Position numbers and translations under genes: made by a program. Positions 35,386 through 44,265 of a stretch of DNA of 64,000 nucleotides are shown piece by piece. Source of the DNA: Acidovorax sp. (GTDB taxonomy: Bacteria > Pseudomonadota > Gammaproteobacteria > Burkholderiales > Burkholderiaceae_C); assembly GCA_031277855.1 (NCBI GenBank), contig JAITLO010000046.1, positions 1-64,000 of the forward strand, given 5' to 3'. The notes under the pieces are model-generated. The model was not told the origin of the DNA. It was given only the letters and a program-made list of their open reading frames with translations, and ran no database searches. Positions within the stretch are counted from its first letter, which is position 1. Each line of letters begins with the position of its first letter.

Positions 35386-35541
35386 TTCTATGCAGAATGC
35401 TCGCTCAATGGCAAGTAGGCAAGTTGATGGGCTACCGCCGGTTTGGTAGACAGGGGGCTGCTCAAGGTCAAAGCCGCCAGGGGTCACAAAGTCTTCTGTG
35501 CGGCAGCTGCCTACATTGCTGGTCTGAACCTCGCTGGTTCG
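35386..35541. other. Non-coding remnant between TetR gene and polB fragment
   Basis: No gene recognised. Open frames here are short and lack ribosome-binding sites. It forms the left boundary of the duplicated polB end. Confidence 0.4.
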
Positions 35542-35766
35542 CTAGAAAAGCTCCCCTTGCGGCGATACCAGCGCCGCAAAGCTCTCCCCCAGGGGCTGCA
35601 GAATCGAGTCCGCAATCGGCTGAAGTTGCTTGGCCACATAGTGCTGGTAATCCATCGCAGAGCGGCGGGCTTCCAGCGGCCCCGGCCCGTCCTGGACCAT
35701 GACATAGCGACTCCAGCCACCGTTCTGGTCCTGCAGCGGGCAGCCCAGGCGCTCGCTGTGGGCGTA
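35542..35766 (-). pseudogene. Second copy of the polB 3' end (last ~75 codons)
   Basis: Reads on the minus strand as the PolB C-terminus, from AHSERLGCPLQ through GPLEARRSAMDYQHYVAK to FAALVSPQGELF and a stop. The functional polB ends in FAALVSPQGVLF at 37636. Both copies keep the frame and the stop, with scattered base changes. Similarity stops near 35766 and at the stop codon. It has no start and no polymerase core. The hipBA genes lie exactly between the two copies. Confidence 0.85.
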
Positions 35767-35932
35767 GAAACTGACCTGCCCCGAAGAGCCCATCTCAGCC
35801 AGGACTGGCCTGAGAGTCCTCCACCCTGGATGTGAACCTCATAACTCCAATATATTGTGGGTATACATCGATTTTTTCCAATAGGACACAAAATTCAGGA
35901 ATTAGTGCTCTGAGTAAAAGAAAACTTAACTC

Positions 35933-35938
35933 TATAAT
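35933..35938 (+). promoter_or_regulatory. -10 box of hipBA promoter (TATAAT)
   Basis: A consensus TATAAT 41 bases before the hipB start in an AT-rich patch; the -35 region is weak. Two similar motifs, TTGTGGGTA (about 35855) and TTTTGGGTA (about 35937), may be HipB sites. Confidence 0.45.
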
Positions 35939-35978
35939 TTTGGGTACTAACTGGCATAGAAGAGGGTAGACACACACT

Positions 35979-36299
35979 ATGTTGGATTTAAGCTTTCACA
36001 AGCCGAGTGAGGTCGTCAAGCGCCTTTGCGCGCGCTTGCGTACGGAGCGTTTGGCGCAGGACATGACACAGGCCGACCTGGCCGGGCGTGCGGGCATTGG
36101 GGTCAACACCGTGTCCAACCTAGAGGCCGGGCGCAATGTGGGCTTTGAGGCCGTGGTCCGGGTGGCGATGGTGCTGGGCCGCATCAAGGAGCTCGAAGCG
36201 CTGTTCCTTCCCAAGCTGGACAGCATCGAAGACATACGCCGCTACGAGAGCAGCGCCAAGCGCCTGCGTACCACCAAGAAGAGGGCGGACCATGCTTGA
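35979..36299 (+). CDS. hipB: HipB-like antitoxin / Xre-family repressor
   Basis: A 106-aa protein with an HTH_XRE domain at about 15-70 (MTQADLAGRAGIGVNTVSNLEAGRNVGFEAVVRVA). HipB binds its own promoter and neutralises HipA. Its stop lies 8 bases inside the hipA start, the usual antitoxin-toxin order. An AT-rich promoter with a TATAAT box precedes it. Confidence 0.88.
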   Translation: MLDLSFHKPSEVVKRLCARLRTERLAQDMTQADLAGRAGIGVNTVSNLEAGRNVGFEAVVRVAMVLGRIKELEALFLPKLDSIEDIRRYESSAKRLRTTKKRADHA

Positions 36300-37581
36300 A
36301 GAAGTGCGGGTCTTCTATGAAGGCTGGGGCGAACGGTGGCTGTGGGGCACGCTGGTTTCTACGACGGCCCTGACGGGGCGCCCGTTGATTGCGTTCCAGT
36401 ACAGCCAGGAGGCCAGGCAAAAAGGACTGGAGTTGTCCGCCTACACGCTGCCGCTGGAGGGCGCCACGTTGCGGCGAACATTCCCCGAGCACCAGCTGCA
36501 GCTGCCGGGGCCTGTGTATGACGCCTTGCCGGACGGCTGGGGCATGCTGCTGATGGACCGCATGTTCAGGCGCCGCGGGCTCACCACGGCGCGCATAGGC
36601 GCACTGGAGCGGCTAGCCTATATCGGCGGCAACGCCATGGGAGCCATGACGTTTGAGCCGGTGGCACCCGAAGGCCAGGCGCCGGACGTTCACATCCCGC
36701 TGGAGCAGCTGGCGGCCGAAGTGCAGCAGGTGCTCCACGGAGAAGGCGGTGAGTTTCTGCAGACCTTGCTGCTGGTGGGAGGATCGCCCCAAGGTGCAAG
36801 GCCCAAGGTGCTGCTCTATCGCGACCCGCAGTCCGGCTGCTTCACCACGGCCGTTACGCCAGGCTTGGAAGCCTGGCTGGTCAAGTTCCCGGCCCAGGGC
36901 GAACACCCGGAGGTGTGCGCCATCGAGATGGTCTATGCGGAGTGCTTGCGCCGCTGCGGCATAGCAACCCCGGACACGCAGTATTTCAGCCTGCCTGGTG
37001 GGCAGGCCGCATTCGCCAGCAAGCGCTTTGACCGCCACGATGGCCTGCGCGTGCCCATGCAAAGCCTTGCGGCCTTTACGGGCGCCGATTACCGCACGCC
37101 GGGGACATTAGAGAGCGTGGGCTTTTTGCGGGCGACGCAGATATGTACCAACGATGTGCGAGAGATGGGGTTGGCCTTTGAGCGCATCGTCTTCAATGTG
37201 GCGTTCAATAACCGGGACGATCATCCCAAGAACTTTGCCTACTTGATGGCAAAGAATGGCCGGTGGAGGCTGGCGCCGGCATACGACGTGACTTTTTGCG
37301 AAGGCCCCGGTGGCTACCACCAGATGGATGTAATGGGCGAGGCGCTGGTGATCTCCCGCATGCACATGCTGAGGCTTGCCGAGGAAGCCGAGGTACCCCA
37401 GGACGTGGCGGGCACGATGATTGACCGCATTTGCGAGGTGGCCAGCCAGTTCGCCGCCATCGCCCACAGCATGTACCCGCAGGCGATTACCCAAAACACC
37501 CTACGCACCATACAAGGCCGCATCGACGAGAACGTGGCGCTGCTGCGGCAAGGCCAGCGCGGCCGTTCTCGCCGCCGCTGA
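36292..37581 (+). CDS. hipA: HipA-like serine/threonine kinase toxin
   Basis: A 429-aa HipA family kinase. E. coli HipA phosphorylates glutamyl-tRNA synthetase and causes growth arrest; the target here is inferred only. Seen are a HipA N-terminal domain (about 1-110), the loop VGGSPQGARPK, the catalytic region FNVAFNNRDDHPKN with candidate catalytic D309, and AYDVTF with metal-binding D332. All key residues are present, so the toxin looks intact. The start at 36292 overlaps hipB by 8 bases. The gene converges on polB with 54 bases between stops. Confidence 0.9.
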   Translation: MLEEVRVFYEGWGERWLWGTLVSTTALTGRPLIAFQYSQEARQKGLELSAYTLPLEGATLRRTFPEHQLQLPGPVYDALPDGWGMLLMDRMFRRRGLTTARIGALERLAYIGGNAMGAMTFEPVAPEGQAPDVHIPLEQLAAEVQQVLHGEGGEFLQTLLLVGGSPQGARPKVLLYRDPQSGCFTTAVTPGLEAWLVKFPAQGEHPEVCAIEMVYAECLRRCGIATPDTQYFSLPGGQAAFASKRFDRHDGLRVPMQSLAAFTGADYRTPGTLESVGFLRATQICTNDVREMGLAFERIVFNVAFNNRDDHPKNFAYLMAKNGRWRLAPAYDVTFCEGPGGYHQMDVMGEALVISRMHMLRLAEEAEVPQDVAGTMIDRICEVASQFAAIAHSMYPQAITQNTLRTIQGRIDENVALLRQGQRGRSRRR

Positions 37582-37635
37582 GGATGCGTTGGCGAATGTG
37601 AGTCCACGCCCGTGCCGACTGCAGCTGCGGGGCAG

Positions 37636-40068
37636 CTAAAACAACACCCCCTGCGGCGATACCAGCGCCGCAAAGCTCTCTCCCAGGGGCTGGAGGATCG
37701 AGTCCGCAATCGGCTGAAGTTGCTTGGCCACATAGTGCTGGTAGTCCATCGCAGAGCGGCGTGCTTCCAGCGGCTCTGGCCCGTTCAGTGTCATGACATA
37801 GCGAATCCAGCCGCCGCTTTGGTATTGCAGCGGGCGGCCCAGGCGCTCGTTGTGGGCGTCGGCCATGCGGGCCGCGCGCACCTGGGGCGGCAGGTTGGCC
37901 ACGTATTCATTCAAGCGGTGGCGCAGGCGCTTGCGGTAGATGAGCAGATCGTCCTTGTGGCCGGCCAGCGTGGACTGGGCGTAGTCGATCACAAATTCCC
38001 GGTAAGGAACGCCTTGAAAGACACGTGAGAGCAGGCCTTGCTGAAACTGACGGGCTAGCGGCGTCCAGTCGCTGCGCGCCATTTCCAGGCCGCGGTAGAC
38101 CATGGCTTCCTTGCCATCCGTGTCTATGCTCAGCCCGGCGTAGCGCTTTTTGCTGCCCACGTCCGAGCCGCGGATGGTGGGCATGAAGAATTTTTTGTAG
38201 TGGGTGTCGAACTCGATTTCGAGAAAGCTCTCCAGGCCTTGTTCCTGGCGCAGGCCTTGTGCCCACCAGGTATTGATGTCCTTGACCAGCTCGGCCGCCA
38301 CGGCATGGGCCTCTTCGTTTGTGTGGGTGCGCTTGAGCCAGATGAAGATGGAGTCGGTGTCGCCGTAAATGGCCTCGTAGCCGCGCTGCTGCACCAGATC
38401 GCGCGTGCGCTTGACCATCTCATGGCCGCGAAGGGTGATGGCGGAGATCAATGCCGGGTTGAAGAAGCGGCACTCCGTGGCGCCCAGCACGCCAGCAAAG
38501 GAGTTCATCACCAGCTTGAGGGCCTGGGACAGCGGCTCGTTGCGCGCGCGCTTGGCCTCGTCACGGGCGTGCCACAGTGTGGTCACGATCTCGGGCAGGC
38601 AGTGTTTCTCGCGCGAGAACAGGGTGCCGCCAGGCCCACGGATTTGCTGCTCTGGATGCGGGGCATGCGTGCCCTCGGCCAGGCCCACGGGGTCCACCAA
38701 AAAGGTGCGGATGATGGAGGGGTAGAGGCTTTTGTAGTCCAGCACCAGCACGGAGTCATAAAAGCCGGGCCTGGAGTCCATCACATAGCCGCCGGGAGAG
38801 GACTTGCCCTGCACATCGCCCACATTGGGCGCCACATAGCCCTGGCGGTGCATGCGCGGCAGATAGTGGTGGCTGAAGGCGGCGATGGAGCCGCCAAAAT
38901 GGTCCAGCTGCAGGCCCGTGGTGTGGGCGCGCTCCATGGCGAACTGCAGCAGCTTGAGCTTGTCAAAAATGCGCAGCACCAGTGCGCAGTCTTGGATGTT
39001 GTAGCTGGCCAGCGCCGGTTTGTCGTGCTGGTAGCGGCGTTCGATCTCCGCCATCTTGTCGTACTCGTCGCCAATCTCCTTGCCCTCGCCCAGCAGCTCC
39101 TGCGAGACGTTTTCCAGGCTGAAGGAGGCGAAGTTGCGCATGGTGGCCCTGAGGGCCTCGATGCCATCGATCACGGCCCGGCCGGGCATGGGCGCGAACA
39201 GATAGCCCTGCTTGCCGGGGTGGGTGCGCCAGGCAATGGGCGTGCGCCCCCGGCCCAGCAGCAGCGGGGTGGCGCAGTCGTCGGCGGTTTTTTGCAGCAC
39301 GCGCAGGTCGAACTGGATGACGCTCCAGCCGATGATGACGTCGGGGTCATGGCGCACAAACCAGTCGTTGAGCTGCTCGATCATGGCCTTGCGACTTGGG
39401 CAATAGACCAGGGCAAAGCCCGGTGGCTCTGCGGCACCACAGGGCTCAGCAAACACTTCCGGCGGATCGCCCAGCATGAACACCACGCGTTGGTCCATGC
39501 CGTCGAGGGCGATGGAGTACAGATCCTGGTGCTGGCTGGTTTCGATGTCCAGCGACACCATTTTTAAGGCTGGCCTGAACGCAGGTGCGGGCAGCAGCTT
39601 GCAGTCCAGCAGCGCGGCGTTTTCCATGCGGCCACCCTCCAGCACCACGCCTGCGGTGATGAAGCGTTCCATCAGATAGCGCTCGTGCGGGCGCACATCG
39701 GCCTCGAGCAGGGAAACGCCTTGCTGCTGCAGGGCGCGCGCCAGCCGCCCCAGCTGGCGAAACTGCCTGGCGTAGACGCCCAGCACAGGCTGTTGGTGAA
39801 AGCTTTTGAGTTCCAGCGGCCGCAATTCCACGCCGGGCATGGTGCGCAGCTGGGCTTGCACGGTTTCCTGGTGCCTGGCCTCGACAAAGGCCACCGAGGT
39901 CTGGGCCGTGAGCAAGACCTTGAGCGGGCCGGAGTCCGTCGCCAGCCAGTACTCGATCTCGGTACCCGCCGGCGTGTCGCGCCAGTTGCGGGTCAAGATA
40001 AAGCCTTGGCGTTGAGGGGTGGGCACGGAAGAGAAGGCAGAGCGAGGGTGGACAAGGCTGAAAGACAC
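37636..40068 (-). CDS. polB: DNA polymerase II (family B)
   Basis: An 810-aa family B polymerase used in SOS repair and replication restart. The exonuclease has Exo I D174-I-E176, Exo II in VIQFDL (about 250-255) and Exo III YNIQD (356-360). Polymerase motif A is DYKSLYPS (443-450), the fingers helix KLVMNSFAG (517-525) and motif C YGDTDS (567-572). A GTG start at 40068 gives the family N-terminus. A LexA box 45-64 bases upstream supports SOS control. The gene end is duplicated beyond hipBA. Confidence 0.94.
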   Translation of the reverse strand: MSFSLVHPRSAFSSVPTPQRQGFILTRNWRDTPAGTEIEYWLATDSGPLKVLLTAQTSVAFVEARHQETVQAQLRTMPGVELRPLELKSFHQQPVLGVYARQFRQLGRLARALQQQGVSLLEADVRPHERYLMERFITAGVVLEGGRMENAALLDCKLLPAPAFRPALKMVSLDIETSQHQDLYSIALDGMDQRVVFMLGDPPEVFAEPCGAAEPPGFALVYCPSRKAMIEQLNDWFVRHDPDVIIGWSVIQFDLRVLQKTADDCATPLLLGRGRTPIAWRTHPGKQGYLFAPMPGRAVIDGIEALRATMRNFASFSLENVSQELLGEGKEIGDEYDKMAEIERRYQHDKPALASYNIQDCALVLRIFDKLKLLQFAMERAHTTGLQLDHFGGSIAAFSHHYLPRMHRQGYVAPNVGDVQGKSSPGGYVMDSRPGFYDSVLVLDYKSLYPSIIRTFLVDPVGLAEGTHAPHPEQQIRGPGGTLFSREKHCLPEIVTTLWHARDEAKRARNEPLSQALKLVMNSFAGVLGATECRFFNPALISAITLRGHEMVKRTRDLVQQRGYEAIYGDTDSIFIWLKRTHTNEEAHAVAAELVKDINTWWAQGLRQEQGLESFLEIEFDTHYKKFFMPTIRGSDVGSKKRYAGLSIDTDGKEAMVYRGLEMARSDWTPLARQFQQGLLSRVFQGVPYREFVIDYAQSTLAGHKDDLLIYRKRLRHRLNEYVANLPPQVRAARMADAHNERLGRPLQYQSGGWIRYVMTLNGPEPLEARRSAMDYQHYVAKQLQPIADSILQPLGESFAALVSPQGVLF

Positions 40069-40112
40069 TGCGTCAGCGTCTGTCAGCGGGGCTGGCTGTG
40101 ATGCCTAGATGA

Positions 40113-40132
40113 TACTGGTAAAAAATACAGGT
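40113..40132. promoter_or_regulatory. LexA (SOS) box upstream of polB
   Basis: CTG-N10-CAG: TACTGGTAAAAAATACAGGT, close to the proteobacterial SOS box. polB is a classical SOS gene, and lexA is in this window. Confidence 0.75.
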
Positions 40133-40280
40133 GTTGCTGCGATGCAGCCATGGTCACCAACCCAGGCCCGTAGGGGCGATTATGGTTTTTGCTTCCGTAT
40201 CGATAGCTGCCCGTGCTGTATCCATCAGCGTCAAAGTCCAGTTTTCTTTGAAATTCTCAGCCTGGCGACCAGCCCATGCT

Positions 40281-40895
40281 TCAGGCCGGCGCGTAGAGCT
40301 TGTACTGGGTGACGAGCTTGTCCAGTGCCGCATCCAGGCTGCTGTTGTCTGCGTAGAACTGGGCGTCCAGCGCTTCCAGGGTCTGCCATGTGGCCTCGTG
40401 GGTCGGGTGGTCTTCGGCGGCCGTGGGCATGAGATCAAAACGCGCGGCCTGGTCCGTGGGGACTTCATGGTCGGCGAAGAGAGCGAGCTTGGCGGCCTGC
40501 AGCAGCCGCAGACTGGCGTGGTCTTCCACCTCGGTGAGCGCTGCCACGGTCTGCGCATAACGGTCGCCGCTGGAGTTGGAGAAGAACTGGTCGAAGCCGC
40601 CGTTGTGTACCTCGCCCTGGAAGATGTTGATGAGGTAGTAAAGCCTGTCCCCATGCGAGAGTGCATCGAATCCATCGGGAGTGCCGTAGACGCGGCGCAC
40701 CAGCGCAGTCCAGTAGCGGTAGGCGGGGGATTCGCGGTAGGCGCGCTCCTCCTCGCGCTGTTGCTGGCGCTGCGCATTGCGTTGTTCGATGCTCAGCTGA
40801 TTGCCGCGCACGCAGGGCATGCACAGGCCGGCGTTTTGCTGGGCGGTGTCGGGGTGGATGGAATCTCCACAGCGGGTGCAGGGAAGGCGTTGCAT
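40281..40895 (-). CDS. DUF4375 (DMP19-like) protein with N-terminal zinc-ribbon-like motif
   Basis: A 204-aa soluble protein. The N-terminus has CTRCGDSIHP...GLCMPC, a CxxC-CxxC arrangement suggesting zinc binding, followed by an Arg/Gln/Glu-rich helix. The C-terminal DUF4375 domain shows LYYLINIFQGEVHNGGFDQF. Function unknown. The ATG at 40895 is chosen over an upstream TTG at 40997 because it starts just before the cysteine motif. Confidence 0.78.
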   Translation of the reverse strand: MQRLPCTRCGDSIHPDTAQQNAGLCMPCVRGNQLSIEQRNAQRQQQREEERAYRESPAYRYWTALVRRVYGTPDGFDALSHGDRLYYLINIFQGEVHNGGFDQFFSNSSGDRYAQTVAALTEVEDHASLRLLQAAKLALFADHEVPTDQAARFDLMPTAAEDHPTHEATWQTLEALDAQFYADNSSLDAALDKLVTQYKLYAPA

Positions 40896-40993
40896 GGTGA
40901 GAGTAGGGCGTGTGGCCAGGAGTAGGTTTTGATAGCGGCCTATGCTTGCTGTATCTGCGTTGGCAGTGAATTGATTGGGAGAAGCAATCCAAC

Positions 40994-41674
40994 TCAATCG
41001 CGCCCGTGGCCTATGTCTTGCAGCAGCTGTAAGCCCTGGCGCTGCACGATCAGCGTTCTGCCGTTGAACCAGGGGCGGCTGCAGTCGATGTTTTCATACG
41101 GGTTCATCCAGTCCAGCGTAATGGGCAGGATGCTGATGGCACAGGGCAGGGCTGATGGGGGCGGTTCTGGCGGTGCCTGTTGATAGACCAGGAACAGGTA
41201 CTGGTCCATGTCGCTGACCTGCTCGGCAAAATCGGAGTAGGCCCAATGCAGCACTGGCATATCGCCGCTGTCCACCAGGCTCTCCAGCGCCTGCTCCTCG
41301 TTTGGCAAGCGCTGCGGTGTTGTGGTCAGGTTGGCGTTGTGTACATCTGCAGCAAACTGCGGGCCGTCGCGGTAGCCCACTACCAGACCGTTGCAGTCTG
41401 CGGTGCACAGCTGGCCATGCAGGCCATGGGCCTGGTGCAACTGCCACAGCACAGGCGCGTTCACTCCCAGCATGCGGCTGGTGCAGCGCAGGGTGCCATG
41501 TGCTGCGGCTTGCAGGCCCAAGGCTGCCGCCGCAAAGCTCAGGCTGTGGGCCATGGCGTCCGCCGAAAACAGCAGGCCGCTGCGCGCGGCCTGTGCGATA
41601 CGGGCGCGTGGATAAGGACGGTGAGCGGGGCGGCGGGCCGGTCTGGCCGCAGAGGGGCTGCGTTGGCGGTTCAT
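40994..41674 (-). CDS. 226-aa hypothetical protein
   Basis: Not recognised. The first 30 residues are basic and Pro/Arg-rich, then an Ala/Leu-rich segment and a C-terminal half with YSDFAEQVSDMDQYLFLVYQQ and LDWMNPYENIDC. No signal peptide is sure. It lies just upstream (minus strand) of the DUF4375 gene, so the two may form a unit. Confidence 0.55.
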   Translation of the reverse strand: MNRQRSPSAARPARRPAHRPYPRARIAQAARSGLLFSADAMAHSLSFAAAALGLQAAAHGTLRCTSRMLGVNAPVLWQLHQAHGLHGQLCTADCNGLVVGYRDGPQFAADVHNANLTTTPQRLPNEEQALESLVDSGDMPVLHWAYSDFAEQVSDMDQYLFLVYQQAPPEPPPSALPCAISILPITLDWMNPYENIDCSRPWFNGRTLIVQRQGLQLLQDIGHGRD

Positions 41675-41702
41675 GCTGCTGGTGGGCCGGCTGCCAATCC
41701 CA

Positions 41703-42161
41703 TCAGATAGCAGCCTTCATGCTGCGGTTATAGGCAAAAAACACTTCGTCCCGTACCCAGCCCAAAGACTCGTACAGGGCCTGGGCATGGAGGTTGGTCT
41801 TGGCCGTGGTCAGGTCCATGCGCGCCTTGCCCTGGCTGCGGGCCTGGGCCTCGGCGGCCAGCAGCAGTGCGCGGCCGGCGCCCATCTGGCGGGCATCGGG
41901 CTGTACAAACAGGTCGTAGAGCACATAAATGGGTTGGGCCTCCACCGAGCAAAAGCTGGGGTAGAGCTGGCAAAAACCCTGCAACTGCCCTTCGGACTCT
42001 GCCACCAGCAACACGGACTCGGCCTTGTGAAAGCGCTGGCTGATGAAGTCCAGCGCCAGGGCCGCATCGGCGGGCTGTTGGTAGAACTGGCGGTAGAGGT
42101 CAAACAGGGCTGCAACCGCTGGCAGGTCGGCGGCTTGGGCGAGGCGGGTGGTCATCGGCAT
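41703..42161 (-). CDS. GNAT-family N-acetyltransferase
   Basis: A 152-aa acetyl-CoA-dependent acetyltransferase. The acetyl-CoA loop is in DLFVQPDARQMGAGRALLLA (R/QxxGxG/A type), and motif B follows with LYESLGWVRDEVF. The acceptor is unknown. ATG-CCG-ATG: either methionine may start it. It is divergent from the chemotaxis receptor. Confidence 0.88.
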   Translation of the reverse strand: MPMTTRLAQAADLPAVAALFDLYRQFYQQPADAALALDFISQRFHKAESVLLVAESEGQLQGFCQLYPSFCSVEAQPIYVLYDLFVQPDARQMGAGRALLLAAEAQARSQGKARMDLTTAKTNLHAQALYESLGWVRDEVFFAYNRSMKAAI

Positions 42162-42303
42162 GGGGAATTCAAGAGCTAATACAGATGTTGGCGCCGTGGA
42201 TTGTCAACCACCCATGGCTGGCTTGTGCGGAAATGCGGGGTGGCGCACAAGCCTTGTGCATGGCCGCGGCTTGCAGCTCCCTTCTTTTTTCCAGGAACTT
42301 GCT

Positions 42304-44241
42304 ATGTTCTGGTACCCGTCTCGCATTGCTTCCCGCCTGACGATAGGGGGCATTTCGCTGCTGGCCATCACCGCGGCGGTGATTGCACTGGCCATGCTGT
42401 GGCGCGGGCAGCCACGGGTGGTGGAGCTCAATATTGCCTTGATCGAAGAGACAGGGCGCGACCTGGCGGCCAGGCTGGGTACGGTGCTCTCGCACATCGA
42501 TGGTGAAACCGTCAGCCTGGCGCGCCTGGCCGAGGTACTGCCCAAGGACGAGGCGCTGTACCGCCAGATCCCGCCCAGGCTCATTGGCGGCAACGCGTTG
42601 ATCACCGGGGGCGGCATCTGGCCCGAGCCTGGTGGCTTTACCCCTGGCGTGGAAAAGCGCAGCTTTTTCTGGGCACGCAATGCGGCGGGCGAACTGGTGT
42701 TCTCGGAGGAGTACAACGACCAGGCTACGGCCGATTACCACGCAGAGAGCTGGTACCAGGGCGCGCGTGGGCATGGGGCAGACAGCTGTGCATGGTCAGA
42801 TGTCTACCAAGACCCGGTCTCCAAGGTGAACATGGTGACTTGCAGCGTGCCCTATCGGAACGCGGGCCAGCTTTCCGGCATTGCCACCACGGATATTCGC
42901 CTGGACAGCATGGCCGCACTCATGGCGCAGCATGGCCGCAGCACCGGGGGCTATGCATTCTTGCTGGACCGGGTAGGGCGGCTGATTTACTTTCCCGGCG
43001 AAGCGGGGCAGCAATTTGCCACCTTGGAGGCGCTGTCTGCACACAGCCCATGGCTTGCCCCGGTGGTGCAAAGCCTGAAGCAGCAAGCCCCGACTGCGGA
43101 CCGCATTGCCAGCATGCGGCTTGCCAATGATGGCTTGGTGCAGGGCGCATCCCGGCTGATGCTGTTTCCCATGGAAGAGACCGGCTGGGTGATTGGCCTG
43201 GTCACCCCGGAGCGGCGCATCACCGCCCTGGCCCAGGCCATGACCCAGGACGTGCTGGCCGTGCTGCTGCCCGTGTTGGCCTTGCTGCTGCTGGGCGCCT
43301 GGCTGGTGGCGCGGCGCTTGATTGCCAGGCTGGATGACACCCAACAGGCCCTGCATGCGATTGCGCAGGGCGAGGGTGACCTGACACGCAGACTGCAGGT
43401 GCGGGGCGGGGACGAGATATCGGCCATTGCCCTGGCCTTCAATGTGTTTGCCGACAAAATCGCGTCCATGTTGCTGGTGGTGCGCCAGAGCAGCCAGGTG
43501 GTGGCCGGCAACACGGCCACGCTGGCGGACAACAACACCGAGCTGGCTGCGCGGGTCACGCAACAGGCGGCAGCGCTGGAGCAAAGCGCCTCGGCTATGG
43601 AGGAGCTGAGCGCGACGGTGCAGCACAACACCGAAAACACCCACCAGGCCGATGCCCTGGTGGAGCGCACGGCCCAGGCCGCCAGCCGCTGTGGCGACAT
43701 GATGCAAAAAGCCATGGACTCTATGCAGCAGGCCAGTCTTTCTGCGGGGCGGATGGTGGAAATCATTGCCGCCATTGACGGTATTGCATTTCAGACGAAT
43801 ATCCTGGCCTTGAATGCAGCGGTGGAGGCCGCGCGCGCCGGCGACTCCGGCCGGGGCTTTGCGGTGGTGGCATCCGAGGTACGGGTTTTGGCACAGCGCA
43901 GTGCGCAGGCCGCCCAGGAAATCAAGGCCTTGATCGACGCCTCTGCCCTGAATGTGGGCCAGGGCAGCCACCAGGTGCATGCGGCTGGCCAAGCGCTGGC
44001 AGCCCTGGTCCAAGACGTGCGGCAGGCCAGGCAGTTGATGGGCGATATTCGCATCTCCAGCGAGGAGCAAAGCAAGGGGCTGGCCGAGGTGACGATGGCG
44101 GTATCGGAAATGGACGGCACGGTGCAGCAAAATGCCGCCCTGATTGACGATGCCGTCGCGCGCACGCAGGTCTTGCTGCAGGAGGCAGAGCAGCTCGCCC
44201 ATATGGTGTCGGCCTTTACCTTGCCGGAAGCGCGGCCATAA
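42304..44241 (+). CDS. Methyl-accepting chemotaxis protein with periplasmic Cache-type sensor
   Basis: A 645-aa receptor. TM1 is at about 11-31, a periplasmic PDC/Cache-like sensor fills about 35-310 (AWSDVYQDPVSKVNMVTCSVPY is typical), TM2 is at about 318-340, then HAMP and a signalling domain with the tip IDGIAFQTNILALNAAVEAA. No C-terminal CheR/CheB-binding pentapeptide. The start at 42304 is chosen since it places TM1 at the N-terminus; an ATG at 42148 overlaps the divergent gene. It senses an unknown periplasmic ligand and signals to CheA. Confidence 0.92.
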   Translation: MFWYPSRIASRLTIGGISLLAITAAVIALAMLWRGQPRVVELNIALIEETGRDLAARLGTVLSHIDGETVSLARLAEVLPKDEALYRQIPPRLIGGNALITGGGIWPEPGGFTPGVEKRSFFWARNAAGELVFSEEYNDQATADYHAESWYQGARGHGADSCAWSDVYQDPVSKVNMVTCSVPYRNAGQLSGIATTDIRLDSMAALMAQHGRSTGGYAFLLDRVGRLIYFPGEAGQQFATLEALSAHSPWLAPVVQSLKQQAPTADRIASMRLANDGLVQGASRLMLFPMEETGWVIGLVTPERRITALAQAMTQDVLAVLLPVLALLLLGAWLVARRLIARLDDTQQALHAIAQGEGDLTRRLQVRGGDEISAIALAFNVFADKIASMLLVVRQSSQVVAGNTATLADNNTELAARVTQQAAALEQSASAMEELSATVQHNTENTHQADALVERTAQAASRCGDMMQKAMDSMQQASLSAGRMVEIIAAIDGIAFQTNILALNAAVEAARAGDSGRGFAVVASEVRVLAQRSAQAAQEIKALIDASALNVGQGSHQVHAAGQALAALVQDVRQARQLMGDIRISSEEQSKGLAEVTMAVSEMDGTVQQNAALIDDAVARTQVLLQEAEQLAHMVSAFTLPEARP

Positions 44242-44265
44242 ACAAGGTATGGCTCGGGAGGTGAT

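Noticed and set aside
35367..35702. Plus-strand frame across the polB fragment
   Set aside because: Runs antisense to the polB end and lacks any recognisable domain.
35542..37860. Prophage or integrative element at polB
   Set aside because: No integrase, excisionase or structural genes; only hipBA lies between the duplicated ends, so a full mobile element is not supported.
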